Shown in pieces: positions 10,301 to 23,210 of a stretch of DNA of 64,000 nt (its first letter is position 1; each line of letters opens with the position of its first letter). Source of the DNA: Amblyomma americanum (taxonomy: Eukaryota; Arthropoda; Arachnida; Ixodida; Ixodidae). Location of the stretch: NCBI RefSeq assembly GCF_052857255.1, contig NC_135497.1:117311012-117375011 (forward strand), given 5' to 3'. A model generated the notes under the pieces. That model was not told where the DNA came from. It saw only the letters and a list, made by a program, of their open reading frames with translations, and made no database searches. The translations under genes were made by a program, and so were the position numbers.

Positions 10301-13300
10301 TTGCGCTTGTTTCCTGCGACATACTTTCCTCATTTCGTCAAACCCGCTTTAAGCTAAACCTTTTTGTAAGGCAGCATATAAAAATAACTTTGTATTGCCT
10401 GCACATAAGTAGTGCGTTTGTGCTGCAATCATCTTGCCTTTCTGTACGATACAGGAGAACCCGGCAGCGCTTAATGTTACAGCCATGTTTTGCGCCCTAA
10501 ATGTTTTTGCCGCTGCTTTTAAAGCACGAAAGCTTAACACTGTACCTCTGTGACTTCCATTATTTAGCCTGAGTATACCTTATAAGAAAATGTCTTGTTG
10601 TATCAACAGACTGCATGTGACCTTTTTTAATTTACTCTCATAGTTTTTTTCAGTAAGACGTTACTTGTTCATACCGATGAAGCGTTCAACAGCTCAGGCT
10701 AATATAATTAATTGGCTGCCGCGTACATTTTAGCCTGACAAGGGATATTCATAATGATTAGCCAATGATCTTCATTTGTCATGTTGCTTTGGAATCCTCT
10801 CAGGAAGGTACAACTGGCGCTGAAAAATATGAATTATGAAAACGCCTTTCTTCTTGAACTGAAATGCACCGTTGTAAAATAGCCCAGTTGAAGATGTGCT
10901 CTTCTTAAAAGAATTGCCCTCACATTAATGTGTTTTTGTCTAATGATTTCGCAGTTCCGCGCCCTCCGTACGGACTTTCAGGCCGCTCATAAGATGCTAG
11001 CGTTCAAGATGTTATCAAGCTACAATGCCTCAGTGCGTTGTCTCTTGACTTCAACAATTGCGCGAAGAAAAACAAAATGTAGGGACGTGCTCTATGTAAC
11101 ACTCGCACACTTTCTAACTACTATTAAACCATATACACTCGTCAAATCTATAACAGCAAAGAGCGATGTTAGCGTCATAGCGGCAGAGCGCTCTGTATAA
11201 TCAGTTCACGTTTAAGCGCGCAGAATGACTTGACTAGGCTTGTACCACATCCTTACTACTTCGTTCATTCACCCAACGCCGGCAGAGCAGAACAACTACA
11301 TATACAACCGCTCTTTCGACACTGATGTATAACGCTCCGCTCATAAACACCCCCTTGACAACTGTTATTCAGCATCCTAAAAATAGCGTCGTCGAAGTGT
11401 TGATGTCTTCTTTCCAAATATCGGGTAGTATTGTACTCAGTGCAGTTAAAATTTCGTTCTTGTATCGTATGTTTTGCCACGTAATCAACGCTTCCAGTTT
11501 CTTTCCTTAGCCTATGTGGTCGAACAGGTCAAGCTGAGCAGACTCGTTTGAGCTGTACACATTGCGGCATTGTTTGAACATTCACTCGTAGCGTTGTTTT
11601 CGCTACGCAGTGGCAGACTGATGTGCTCACGTACTGTTATATTGGCATTAAAGGACCGATTACACGATTACACGCGGTTGTTCCTGCAGCTTCGAAATCC
11701 GCCAATTCGTTAGATGCCGTTTCGCTTTCAGTCGTGAATACCCACTGAAAAACAGTCGGCCAGTCACAAACCAATCTTCCGTTATAGGGCGTGCGGAAGT
11801 CTTCGGGAATAGTACGCTACAATTTTTTTTTTGTTATCCCAAAATTTATTCTTGATACGAAGCTTTGTACCAATGTGAAATGAGAAAGTCTGAAATATAG
11901 TACGAAAAGTGTTCTCCGTAAAATTAGACAGCTGAGTGAGGCGCATGACCTTTGCGTTTCTCCACAGGTTTTACTTTCTTTTCTGGCCCCAGCTGCCACT
12001 CCCGTATGACTCAGCAAGGCACATATACAAAAACTGGAAACAGCTTAGCAATTCAGGCTCGAGTTTTCGACGTGGGCGTTGTAGTGAATAACTTCAAGTC
12101 GTTCTTCCGACCAATTCTTAGCGAAGGAGTTGTGAATGGTGAAGTAGTAGAAGGACGCAAGAGCATAGCCCGTCAAGTATACGAGATTGTGAATGCACAT
12201 TAGATCACCACTCCAGTGAGCTACGTATATAACAGCTGACTTCGGCGAACGGTATTGGCGAGTAGATAAGTCAGAGCACGAAAGCGCGCTGGCACAAGCA
12301 CGAAGAAAGAAACACACACATCCTTGCACGTATTTACAAAAACAAGGAAGAAATCACAAGCTTTACGATGCGCTTTGTACAAAGCATAAACCGCACAATA
12401 CATCCTTGTCTGCACCGGACACAATACTATTTCGATTGTCTCTACTTTGAAGTATAAAGTAGTGTCTGTATAACCATCTGTACAGTGGCGAAGAAAGCAA
12501 AGCGTTTCCTATCACTCCGCTTGCTGTCTCAGCTGTATACATCGTTGCTGGGAGTGTGGCGCGTACGCGTCGAGGGCTATACACAACCGCGCGGGAGGCC
12601 CAAGCCTCGAGCGCCCCGCTACGCCTACGGCCTACTAGAGACGCATCGCGTCACGTTGCGCGGGCAGCTGTACATTGTATTATTGCTGTTCGAATATGTC
12701 GATTGCTTTCTGGCAAGACGACAGTAGTTGGGAAGCTGTCTAGAGCCGGAGGGATTAGCTCCGACGGCGGGTCGAAAGAAAATTCCTCTCCAGCGACTGC
12801 AGAACGACGAGGCACGCCTATCGCACTACGGCCTAGCTTCTCTACGTCGGAGCACGCTTGACACTGACTACGGGACCGCGGAGACGGGGATTCCGTCGCG
12901 GAACATCAGGAGGGCATGTTCTAGAGAGTCAGATGCAGCATCAGTAACACTCAAAACTAGACAGCGGTCGTTGCAGATTTGAACAAGAACACGGCCCGGG
13001 AGGAAACGCGAGGGCCTCCGTGTGTACGGCCGGGCAACCAGGGGCGAGGACACGCTAGCGTGTTCAACAGCTCGTCTCTCTTCCAGCGTTGCATAGGAGA
13101 CTACGTGATGTCTATATAGCGCGTCTTTAGTGCACTTCGCTCACGAAGATTGCACATTTTAGTCGCGTTATTGCTAAGCCAACTAGACTACACCTGGTAC
13201 AGTAGGCCTGAAAAGGTGTGCGAATGCTGGTCCACCGCTAACGCGGCTTAAGGTGGGCCGATAATAAGCTCGTATTGGAGCGCGCACTTGGGGATTATGC

Positions 13301-16300
13301 ACATTTATTGCCACCTCGTCTGAGGCTCAATCCTTCTCTCCATGGGGCGCCTTCAACTACGACTAAAGTGCGCTAACGCCTGGATGTAGTCTAGTTTCGA
13401 GATTAAAGGTAAGTATCACATAGTACTCACGTGCACACTGTCTGTCCGCCCCCGAACTTTTGTTGGGCGCACATTTTTCTCTTGCAGTTACGTTACTACT
13501 CAGCACGATACTTTGTAGTGAGTCCGCAGTGTTAGCTTAAGGTTAGAAGCCATGCTCGCCATAATGGGTGTCTCTGCTATGTCCTTGATACATTTTTATT
13601 TTTTTAAACAGGCTTTCGTTCCGCCCTATTGCTGCGTCCTCTTCTGCGTAGCAGGCATTCTTAATGATTGGCTCAAGAGCACGCGTTATTATTTCGTCAA
13701 AGTCAACGCAAGCATGAGCATCGCACAATAGAGCAGACGCCGCACTTCTAGAGCTGTGGAAGGAACATGGTGTTAATTACGCTGGGCTGCCGTATTCAAC
13801 TCTCAGAAAATTCTAATTCAACGTTACGCTTCGGTGAGCCGCCGAGGAGTACAGCGGGCTGACGCTTTATTCAGGCGTCTCACAGCAGCCAGAATAATTT
13901 GTTTCCGGAGCTTTTTCTTGCACATAGACGCACTTATATTTCATTATTTTGCACTTCGAGTACCTTTAAAAGACATCCTGTTATAATGATCTTATTGCCC
14001 CATCTTATTATACTTGAAACTCAGCCATTCGCACACCTTTGTCAACCTCGACACTGATACTCTACAGTACACCACACAGATTGCGTTCCGCCACATACCG
14101 AGACGTCGACAGCTGACGCAATGTAGTTCGTTTGAAACGTGGAGCCATGGTCTACGACCGAGGCCTATTGAGCGCAATAACAACACTGAAAAAAATTTTA
14201 CCGACTCACGAAGTATTCAAGTTTGTGATGACACAGTGTTTCTTGTGGCCTGTTCGCAGCCCTGAGCACATCGCCGTTTAGCATCTCAGGTTTCGCCTTA
14301 GTTGGTTAAGATGTGTACGTATACAATAGCTTTTAAATATGTTGTCGCGAGAGTTTAAGATGAGGAGTTCTAGTAAATATTTCGAACTACTGCCTTTAAA
14401 ATACTGACATGCACTCGTGTATATTGCAAGATTTAAACAAATTTTCTATATTTATTGCTTCAAAGCGGCAATGTTTTTTTTTCGGGAAACAGTGAATAAA
14501 ATAGCACATTTGCCAAAGAACAACCTATTACTCACGAACTTAACGCTTGCGATGTCCTAAAAAGCTGAGCTATTGACAGAACGAGAAGTCAAGCAGTGAT
14601 CTCTGGAAGAAAGTGTTAACGGAAAAGGAAACGCGAGCACTGCTACAGTATGGACGGTACAAGGGAGCAGTACATGGTCGCAAAAGTGGGGGCAGTAAAT
14701 AACCTACTAGGAGGATAATGCCATCTGACGCACAAGCAAAATTTCTTCCTGCACTGATCGACGTTCACACCAGAACAAAAAACTAAGGGCCGCTAATAGC
14801 GGCAATAGAAATTTGACAGAATTACGTGCAAACGCCCCACGGAGACAGAGGAATAAGCTTTAGGTACTTATACCGGAAGAGGAATTTCGTCGGTCCGAAT
14901 AGAGCACTCCACTGTGGAAAATAACACGGCAGCTAGTAGCCAATGCCTTTCACGCTAACTGTTTGAACTTTTCGAATCCGCCGTGTTACTTCTCGCGGAT
15001 AGAACTTCTTTGAACGCACGCCCTCTGGCGTTTACTTCCCAATGAAGCGCATTGGCGCGGAAAAAAGTTCCGCAATCGAAAGCTGGCGCCAATATGCAGC
15101 TACGCTTGACGGAATTGTCTCGTGGGCGCAGCTTTAGGGTTGCGATTTGATGTCCCTCTATTTGTTTGCATTCGCGATTAGCACCAGTTTTTTTGTTGTT
15201 GTTTTTTGCGCAATCCGTCATGGGGAGGCTCCGGGGAAACGTGGGTTGACGGCTGCGTCCCACTGTCTCCGCTCAGTGTAAAGCAAGTTTGTTTCTACAC
15301 AGGCGAAAATGTCCGCAATAAAACTAGTGAAGCGAAGCAGAGTGCTTCGTGTATGTACGCGTGCACCTTTTTGAATGTTACTCATGATAGATCTCACTGG
15401 CTTCCTACTTCTACGGGTTTCCTAACTACGTTTCTATGTACAAAGTTATATACACGACTGCGACACCTGACAGAGCGTAAGTATATGTATATATGCTTCT
15501 GTTTCCTCTTTGTTCAGGAGCAGCAGTCAGATGTGTTCAGCCACTACTAGTTGTCACATACCTGCTTAGTTACCATGTGCCGGTTGTTTCGGTTTAATTC
15601 CTTCCGGCTCGAGTTCATGGGGTCTAAAATTGGGCGTTAACTGCAGTGCTGCCCGAAAGGAAAAAGAAGCTGGTACCCCCGAGTGTGCTGCAACGCGCTC
15701 ACCATGTCGCTTTAGGAAATCACTCTCTGATCCACCGAATATATTCATTTTTACTAAACCTCGGCAGACGCACCGTCTACTCATTTACAGTGGCGTATTT
15801 TAGTGGTGGTATATGCTCGAAGAAAAACTTGAAGTGAGATCTAGTTTCCATTAGTCCAGAATTAGGCATATTCATACCAGCTGAGAGCTGTCAACAATTT
15901 AGAAAATAAAATTCTGGTTGATGAAAACTGAACGCAGCGTAATGTTACTTCAGGCCGTTTGCACTGTTCCAGCGCTGTGTCCTTAGCCCACAGACATAAC
16001 GAGCCTTCGGAATAAGCTGGACGCTCAAAAGGAGTCCCCATGTTTTCTAGTCAGAGTAGTAGTCGCGAATGGCTTGCTTGAATCAAGCGAAATACTTTTC
16101 GAGATGCAAAATGGTTCACTGAGTGGCGTTTAAAAGTGGTCCGCATTTAGCGTAGGACGCGGCTCTCTCTCTACCTCCTCGTGTTATGTACAAACAGCTT
16201 TTTTTTTTCCCATGCCCTGGAGACACGACGCGTAAATGGAAGCGGAAGAGCGGACGAAGCTCTTCTGCTGCGTTCCTTTTGTTTTGCGTATTCAAAATAT

Positions 16301-17980
16301 ACCCGAGGACAATTGTCGCACCTCGAACTTATGCAGCGTATCAAAGAGGGAGCGACTACGCATAAGCCAATGTCTTAGAGAGAGGGAAACAAAGCAGCGG
16401 CTACTCATGCGTGATATTCGGAAAGTCATCTATCGCTAACGCTTGCTTTTAGAAAATCAAGGACAATCCCTACTGTTGCGCAAGCTACGTGACGTTGGTG
16501 GTTGTTGAAAGAGTAAAACGCGTGGACATCGTGTTGCTATCTGTTGTAATTTCTGCCGAAGCCGCCAGGCTGGGATAAAAAGTTACGTCCTAAACTTGGA
16601 GAAGGGAAGACTGTTACTACGCAATATCTTTTTTTTTCTTGCTCTAAGGAAGGCATGCGGGAGACGGGGACTACAGCGAGGGGGGAGAACGACACCCAAC
16701 TAACGCAAAGAAATCAAGTTGTCCGCTCTACAGCGTAGCGGGCTATTGTTGTACGGACGGATAGTGCGTTCGAAAAGCTACGCCATGCTGCCTTCATCGA
16801 TTGTCGCTGAACACCTGCGCGGAAACACGTGACTAGACTTGGCGCGCGTTTTCCTTGCCCAGATAAGAAAACGTCTGCGGTTGCCAAGCAAAGCAACGCG
16901 TATAGCGGAAAATATGAGGAGTACGAGCCTCAAGGATTTTTGTGTCACCAGTAACCGATGTTCCAAAGCCATAAGGACGCGACAGCGAAGGAATAAAGCA
17001 GGAAACGAGAATAAGCAAAAAGAGCTAACGCCTTAAGGTTAGGCCTTTGGCAACCTAACTCTATTTAAAGTTTGGCTGCTGTTCCCCACAGTGGGGAATT
17101 TAAGACCATATTGAAGAGATATCAAGAGCAAAAACTATCATTCTGTGACCCTGCGATGGCTTTAAGTATGAGTTATTGCGCTACGCGGTGCTCTCTGGCA
17201 GTTTTAGCCTTCATTTTGGTGTTAGCGCTGAGAGTTTTGTATTCGTGCCAGCGTGTAAATAAAATATGCATTTCCGTTTTTTTTTTCTTAGATCTTGCGC
17301 CTACACTAATGCATGTAGTCTTGAGACCGCGCTAGAAACGAAGGCTTTATATAGCCGGGAAGTCCTAAATACTATGAAACCTACCGCAGCTCGCGCAAGA
17401 TATAAATTTCCTTACGGCCACAGTAATTTCTCTACGTAGCAAATGAGGGATTCACTGTGTACACGTTTGCATAGCAGCAAAAGTGAATGAAATGCCTGAG
17501 CACGTCTAACCACATTGTAGGAGAAACGCCAGGTATTTGTCGTTGTTCAGTGAACAATTAGAGCTGAGCCACAAAGACACGTCTAATTCGCAAACATGCA
17601 GTGTCGTTTTGGGTCTAGAGATGTACACACGACCGTCGTCAGAGACGCTGACCGTGAAATAATTGCACAAGTTCAACTCAGAAAGAGTTCGCGGGGCTTC
17701 GCAATGCACTTAAGACGCGTTTTAAAATCCAGTGCTTATTCTTCAGAATTCCGTCGGCGAAAACAATCTGTTGGAAATCCGAGCTGAGAAAACAAGGGAG
17801 CCGTTTTTCATTCCACGCCTGAAAGTTAACTTACACGAGAGAAGCGGCTACCAGTGCCACCGGGGCAACTACTTTCTTTGCATGTTTCGCCTATCTGCCT
17901 GTGTGGGTAATGGTTGCGCGATCGGCGGCGGAAAAACTGAAAGCGCCCCGCGGCGGAGGACGGGCGAACCAAGGGGGAGT
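7311..17980. other. downstream flank of scratch; no gene recognised
   Basis: More than 10 kb of mostly AT-rich DNA. Open frames on both strands are short (under about 120 codons) with no recognised domain. A GC- and CpG-richer block lies at about 12.5-13.1 kb without a convincing exon. AT-rich palindromic sequence lies near 8700-8760. The scratch 3'UTR must extend leftward from 17980, but no clear AATAAA-type signal was found on the minus strand. Confidence 0.5.
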
Positions 17981-18879
17981 CTAGGTGGCGAGGCCCAGCA
18001 CGGCGGCCATGGCGGGCCCCAGCTGGTGTTCGGCCGGCGGCAGCGGCAGCGCCGGCGAAGGCGGCGAGGGCGTCGCGCCATCCTTGAAGCAGGCCGACTC
18101 GAGGTGCTTGTTGAGGTAGGACTTGAGCGCGAACGACTTGTGGCAGCGCGCGCAGCGGAAGTGCTTGAGGCCCGAGTGCGTCTGCATGTGGGCGCGCAGG
18201 TTGGAGCGGTCGGCGAACGCCTTGCCGCAGTGGGCGCAGCCGAACGGCTTCTCGCCGGTGTGCGAGCGCATGTGGCCCTGCAGCAGCCAGGGCCGCGAGA
18301 AGGCCTTGCCGCACACGGGGCACTTGTGGCTCAGGTTGTGCGTCAGCACGTGCATGGCCAGCGCCGGCATGGACACGTACACCTTGGCGCAGGTGGGGCA
18401 CTTCTTGGCCAGCTGCGAGTCCGGGCTGCGGTGCGTCTGCTTGTGGCGCGACAGGTTCGACGAGGTGGCGTAGTGCTTGCCGCACTCCCCGCACGTGTAG
18501 CGCGGCCGGTCCTCGGTGGCCGGGCGCCGCGCGGGGCCCGAGAGCGCCGAGACGGCCGTGCGGCGCCGGGACCTGCCATCGCTGATGAAGAAGGCGTCGT
18601 ACGTGTAGCTCACGGTCACGGCCCCCGTGCTGCGGGCGCCGAACGACGAGCAGGACGAGGCCGGGCTGCTGCTGCGCGCGCCCTCGCTCGACGGACAGCG
18701 CGGCTCGGCGGCCGCCTGCACCAGCGGCGCCAGCGGGGCCCGCGAGTAGAACTCGGGCCCGCTCAGGTCCAGCACCCGCGGCTCATCGCGCAGTGGGCTG
18801 TACGCCGCGGCCCGCTCAGGCGCCACCAGGCTCTCCGCACCCAGGGCCAGCTGGCCCGTCGAGTAGTCGTGGATGAAAC
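17981..18879 (-). CDS. scrt: scratch zinc-finger repressor, coding exon 2 (five C2H2 fingers, stop)
   Basis: This is the second and last coding exon of a Scratch/Snail-superfamily transcription factor (residues 69-367 of 367). Seen: the acceptor on the minus strand reads TTGTTGTGTGCAG and ends at 18880; the exon then opens in phase 1 as GFIHDYSTG, and the TAG stop is at 17981-17983. A scratch-type linker with SYTYDAFFISDGRSRR lies near residues 159-174. Five zinc fingers follow: C198/C201/H214/H218, C229/C232/H245/H249, C255/C258/H271/H275, C283/C286/H299/H303 and C311/C314/H327/C332. The last is a C2HC finger with ALKSYLNKH, as is usual in this family. A TGEKP linker joins fingers 3 and 4. 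Known: five-finger Snail-superfamily proteins bind E-boxes such as CAGGTG and repress transcription in the nucleus; Scratch members act mainly in neurons. The exon is very GC- and CpG-rich, so long open frames on the plus strand here are antisense shadows. No clear polyadenylation signal was found downstream. Confidence 0.95.
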
Positions 18880-21800
18880 CTGCACACAACAACGGCGGTG
18901 CACCCCTCGCTTCACCAGGCACCCCGTGCTTTGCGCCAACTGCGTCACAACTGCGCTTTGCTTGTGAGAGCAACATTTCGCTGTCACACGCACCCATCTG
19001 ATTGGACAAAATGCACAACACATCGAACAGGGGCAAGGAAAGAGGCAGGGGATGGGGCACTATCCTATGGAGAACGGACGGTCTATTGTTATGCCGAGCT
19101 GCGTATAAAATGCTTTGGTGCATGTCCTACGGCAGCGGTTTGCCCCCAGTACACATTCACCTAATATGCTTATTGTGTAGACTGCCTTGATTGCATTCTT
19201 TGTGGCTTCCGCTCATTCTGCGTCACGGTCGCTATCGTGATTCTCGACTTCTCATTGCCACTGAACTATTAAGACAAATCAATCCACCTTTCCCTCCCCG
19301 CTCTTCTAACTGCATACAAATATATGGGGCAAAGAAACACCAGGGGCATGACGTGTGAGGATAATCGCGGGTTCCAGAATGAGTTCGAGCTCCAGGTGGT
19401 TGCTTCACGTGCTCTAAAATCGTGCGCGAGTATTTTTGAAGAGAATATGCTGTTGGGCTAGTTGGTTTTGGTTCACTGTTGTTTTCAAATGCGCCGATCA
19501 AACATGACGGTACGCGTCGTCACCCTTCGTGTTACGTCCCGTTTCTTTGGCGCGTTTAAAATCTTGAATGACCGTGTATATTTACTTACCTTGTGTAACT
19601 AAATGCACATTGCACGACAGGGAATCTAACCCACGATGTATGCCACCACAGTGGGTCACTGCTCCTTCCTCTGACATTTCGTCGTCGTCGCCTTCCGAAA
19701 ACTCTCAATTTTTAAAACTTATATCAAAGTAGAACATTCGAGTCTAATCACCACTGGTAATCACAAATGGTCCGTGATATTTTGGTACTTTTCGCTAATT
19801 TTACGGTAGAGAAAGGGCAGGATGATGTAATTCTTGACAGCACAGAACAAAATGAACAAGGGTCAGAGGGAGGGGTGGGCGCGGTTGCCTAGAGGACTGA
19901 GGCGCCCCCCCCTCCTCCTTTCACTGTGCTTTATTCATTTTGTTTTGTGCTTTTAATTATTTTTTTCTTGCTTACTTCACTACGCAAGATAGCATCCAGA
20001 AAACTGCTCTTTTCTACCGAAGGAAAAAGCTGGATAATCAGAACCTCGTTATATTTCCCGCTCAGACAAGAAGAGTGCTTCAAAAGCATCCTGAAGCTAA
20101 CAGCGCAGAACGTAGACGACACTCAAGAAGAGAAGCACACACAACGAGCTCTGACTTTCAACAACGTTTAATTGGAACGGACACAGATTCTTATTTTCGC
20201 ACGGACAGCACACGTGTCACGCACACGTCATTTTACACCATGATACACACGTCGACCTGCACACTCAGAGCAAGATTGCTGCACGCCCAACAGCTGACGT
20301 TCTTTTTTGTTAACAATATGGACGGCTTGCTTACACGTGGGTCCCTTCGTTTGGCTGTCTCGGTGGCCTATTAATCTTGAGGACCAACTGTTCACTTCAA
20401 TAAACACGGTGAACAGTAGGTCCGCATGGCGTAACCAGAGGATGGCTACAACGGTCACCGTCCGGAATGTAGTTACTTTGCAAGGAGGAGGGTGTGGCGG
20501 AAGCGGAGAAATCCCCAGCCGGAGGTGAGAACGGCGGAACCAACCGGAGGAAAAGGAGGGTATGGCGACAGTGTGGGGAGGCGAACCACGGTAACCATCC
20601 TGAAAGTGGTTACCGTGCAGTGAGGAGGAAGGGTATATGGCGAGAGCGGAGGGCTGTAGCCCGGCCCATCTGCTGCGAAACGCGCCGCCCGAGGAGGGGA
20701 TCATCGGCGGCGCTGCGCTTCTAGAGCCGCGGACTGGGGAGCAGACCTGGACGAAAAACGACCATGTGTGGAAAACTAAAAAGAACGCCCTAGAACTACA
20801 CAAATGTGAAATAGATTGCATGTTCTCTACCACAACATGTCTTAAAGTATAAATACATTAACAGCAGTTGCTGAATCTCGCGTTAACCACTGGTAACCGT
20901 CCTGTCAATTTTTATGTCTTTTTTATATTTCTTTAAGACTTGTGCTTTGAGAAGTGATGCAGTCTTTGCCACTAAAAGTTGAACGACACTACAGATTTGC
21001 CCGGAGAGAACAAAAACTCCCTACTCTATAGCGCCCGGCGATGCTTAAAAATTGGTAGCGTGGGAGTAGTCATTTAATGTTGAGAAATCCACTAGAGAAT
21101 GTGTGGGGCCTCCATTATTTCTGGAACAGCGAACTAGCAAAATTAGATGCGACTAAATTAACTTTTAAAAGAGCTTGAAAATCACCATATTCCAATCATT
21201 CTGTCGCATCCTGTCTCTTCAAACTTAAACCTCGCTCTAAAACGGCCTTCGTTTTAATATAGCTTTTCATATTTATATTTAGCGATATCCTAAGAGCTTT
21301 CTCTTACTTAGAATGTTTAACTTGTGTGAAGGAGGGACGGAAGGTATAAGCATTTGTTAAATCTGGCAGGAGGTGATTGGAGCGGCTGTTCGCCGTGAAG
21401 CACACTTTCGCATTTTCTAAGGAATGCAGAAAGGACAAGGAATTTCCTTTTCTTTGAGAAACCGAGGATTTTGTCATTTTTCTGACGCACGTAGTTTTTA
21501 ATCTCCGCCTTGTTGTCATGGGCCTGTTGAAAGTGCACTAAAGAGGATTTTGTGCTTTTTATCGTGAGAACTCGATCTACACTCTTCCAGCGTTCTTGGA
21601 AACGCCGAATTGTTATCCTGTGTGGCTGTTTTCTCTATTAAATTGCAATAAACGTCCTGGTCCTTGCCTTTTTTTTTAACTCACCGCGGAGAGTAGGAGG
21701 AGTCAACCAACACAGTTGTCATGGCGTAAAGCAGGCGCGGAGTTCATTTGAGCCAATCGCGTGGCGGCTTGCCGCTCTCCCGTTGGTGGAGTAATACGCG

Positions 21801-22449
21801 GAGTGATCGTCGAAAATGGGCGGTTTGCTGCTCGGACTATGTTCAACCATAGCAGACGGTCGGCCACATCACCCCTGCGGCAGCAGACGAAGAGAAAACA
21901 TACTTGTATATTGTCCGCTCGCTTAGAGCTTGTTATGTCGATTATATGTCCTCTGAACCACCAATATGTAGCGGTTTAATGAAACTGTTACTTACGCCGT
22001 GTACAAAAACAGTAATAAAATTTATTTTAAGTGTCTTCTCGGATTATAGTATTTTCATTAGCCATCGCAGAGTGATGAGGTTGAGTCTCGCAGAAGCAAA
22101 TAGTCCACGCGTGGTTTTATTTCTGTGGGTTTAATTTGCGGCTGTGCTGTCTGGGACTGAAACTATTCATTCACAGATGCCCCCCCCCCCCCTCAAAAAA
22201 ATAAAAGCAAATATAAATTTTTATAGGACGCTCTTTAGGGCACCCTTAAAGCATTTCTAGCAGCATGAGGGCATACCCTGAAGTGTTTTGTTGCGCACAT
22301 GGGGAAAAGGGTCTCATTCTGATCCTACTGATTTGGTTAAAATGCTCACCGCCCGCGTTCTGTTCTAAAAGCGTATTTGAGGATGACATACTGTTCTCAA
22401 GGTTAGGGTGCACGCAACACAAATACCCCCGAAAGTAGGAGGGTGTACC
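18880..22449. other. intronic sequence near the acceptor; no gene recognised
   Basis: Apart from the direct repeat at 20.45-20.65 kb, no exon was recognised. A stretch at about 20114-20180 (GACGACAC, then AGAAGCACACACAACGAGCTC) resembles wording in the arms of the 42.3-kb palindrome and may be a related repeat end. Confidence 0.4.
20451..20654. repeat. imperfect direct repeat (period about 137 bp) with a perfect 10-bp hairpin
   Basis: The segment starting ACGGTCACCGTCC at 20451 is echoed at 20588 as ACGGTAACCATCC. Both are followed by related GTTAC..TGCa..GAGGAgg and a ggTATGGCG-type block. The second unit contains a perfect inverted repeat, CACGGTAACC (20587-20596) and GGTTACCGTG (20608-20617). 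The repeat is CpG- and purine-rich and lies inside the scratch intron. Confidence 0.6.
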
Positions 22450-22536
22450 GCCGCCATAGCTCAGTTAGTAGAGCACAGTACGTGACATACGGAGGTCGTC
22501 GGCTCAGATCCTATACTGGCGGCATGTGGTTCTTTT
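22450..22536 (+). mobile_element. tRNA-derived SINE, second family, copy D: 5' half
   Basis: The head GCCGCCATAGCTCAGTTAGT, GGAGGTCGTCGGCTCAG and GGCGGCATGTGGTTCTTTT matches copy A up to the T-rich stretch after the head. It is interrupted there by a segment of about 475 bp, and the 3' half resumes near 23010. Confidence 0.7.
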
Positions 22537-23009
22537 GAAGCGAAAAGCTTCACTAGCTCGTTACCACCGGGCTTCGCGTGAGCCACACTACAGATTTGCC
22601 ACAGCTGCGCATGCGCAAAACTGATTGCGGTCACGAGGAGCGCAGGTGGTCGCTGCTGCCGCAGCCGTCGTAGCCACAGCGCGCTGACTCCGTCGTCTGA
22701 CCGTGAAACCGAGTGACGTCACGCGGAGCGCAGGTCGCCGCCATGCGCTAGCTAGCCTCCGTCGTCTGACCTTTCGCCATGGAAGGAGGAGAAGACCCAG
22801 AAGTGGAAGCGCGGGAGTCGGAGATTTTAATAGCCTTGTATAGCGATTGTACAAGCTTTGTATACCTAAGACAACACGTTTTGGAAAAGCTAGAAAGGTA
22901 TACCCAAATTGTAACCCTATGTATGAAACTGTAAGCTAAACCACGAGCATGGCCACGAAGGTTTTCGCTTCGAGATATCCAGGCTTAACACTTTAGCTAA
23001 GCCTCTGCC
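22537..23009. mobile_element. non-autonomous element inserted inside a SINE
   Basis: This segment splits one SINE copy. GAAGCGAAAA begins at 22537 and its exact reverse complement TTTTCGCTTC lies at 22962-22971, with further weaker similarity inward (CTTC, then CTCGT), consistent with short terminal inverted repeats. About 38 further bases lie between the right repeat and the resumed SINE. The interior is CpG-rich and internally duplicated: CTCCGTCGTCTGACC occurs twice, and GGAGCGCAGGT occurs twice. No coding capacity was recognised. Confidence 0.5.
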
Positions 23010-23210
23010 CCACTTTTTTTCTTCTCCTTTCTGATCAACCATATTTCAGACATAAAGTGATTACATTGCTAATTTACCATTGATGAACATCACAAACAAA
23101 AAGAGAAGAAATATTCCCCTATGCTTGCCTTGTTGTCTGTGACTGCTGGCTTTCCAAATGTAATGGTAATAACGAGCACCTCATTTCCGTATCCTTCACT
23201 GCGGAATACT
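23010..23210 (+). mobile_element. tRNA-derived SINE, second family, copy D: 3' half
   Basis: CTTTTTTTCTTCTCCTTTCT matches the SINE body of copy A exactly where the 5' half stops. CATTGATGAACATCAC and AACGAGCACCTCATTTCCG match the distal body and 3' end of copy B. Confidence 0.65.

Noticed and set aside
17732..18967. Long plus-strand open frame of 411 codons
   Set aside because: It is antisense to the zinc-finger exon, and its Arg/Ala/Gly-rich content reflects GC-biased codons on the real strand. It has no domain.
18880..19123. Upstream extension of the zinc-finger exon as the true N-terminus of scratch
   Set aside because: The frame is open, but a good 3' splice site lies at 18880. The in-phase SNAG exon at 51.2-51.4 kb gives a proper N-terminus, and the upstream peptide lacks SNAG.
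22450..22525. tRNA gene
   Set aside because: It is the head of a second-family SINE, with degenerate acceptor and anticodon stems.
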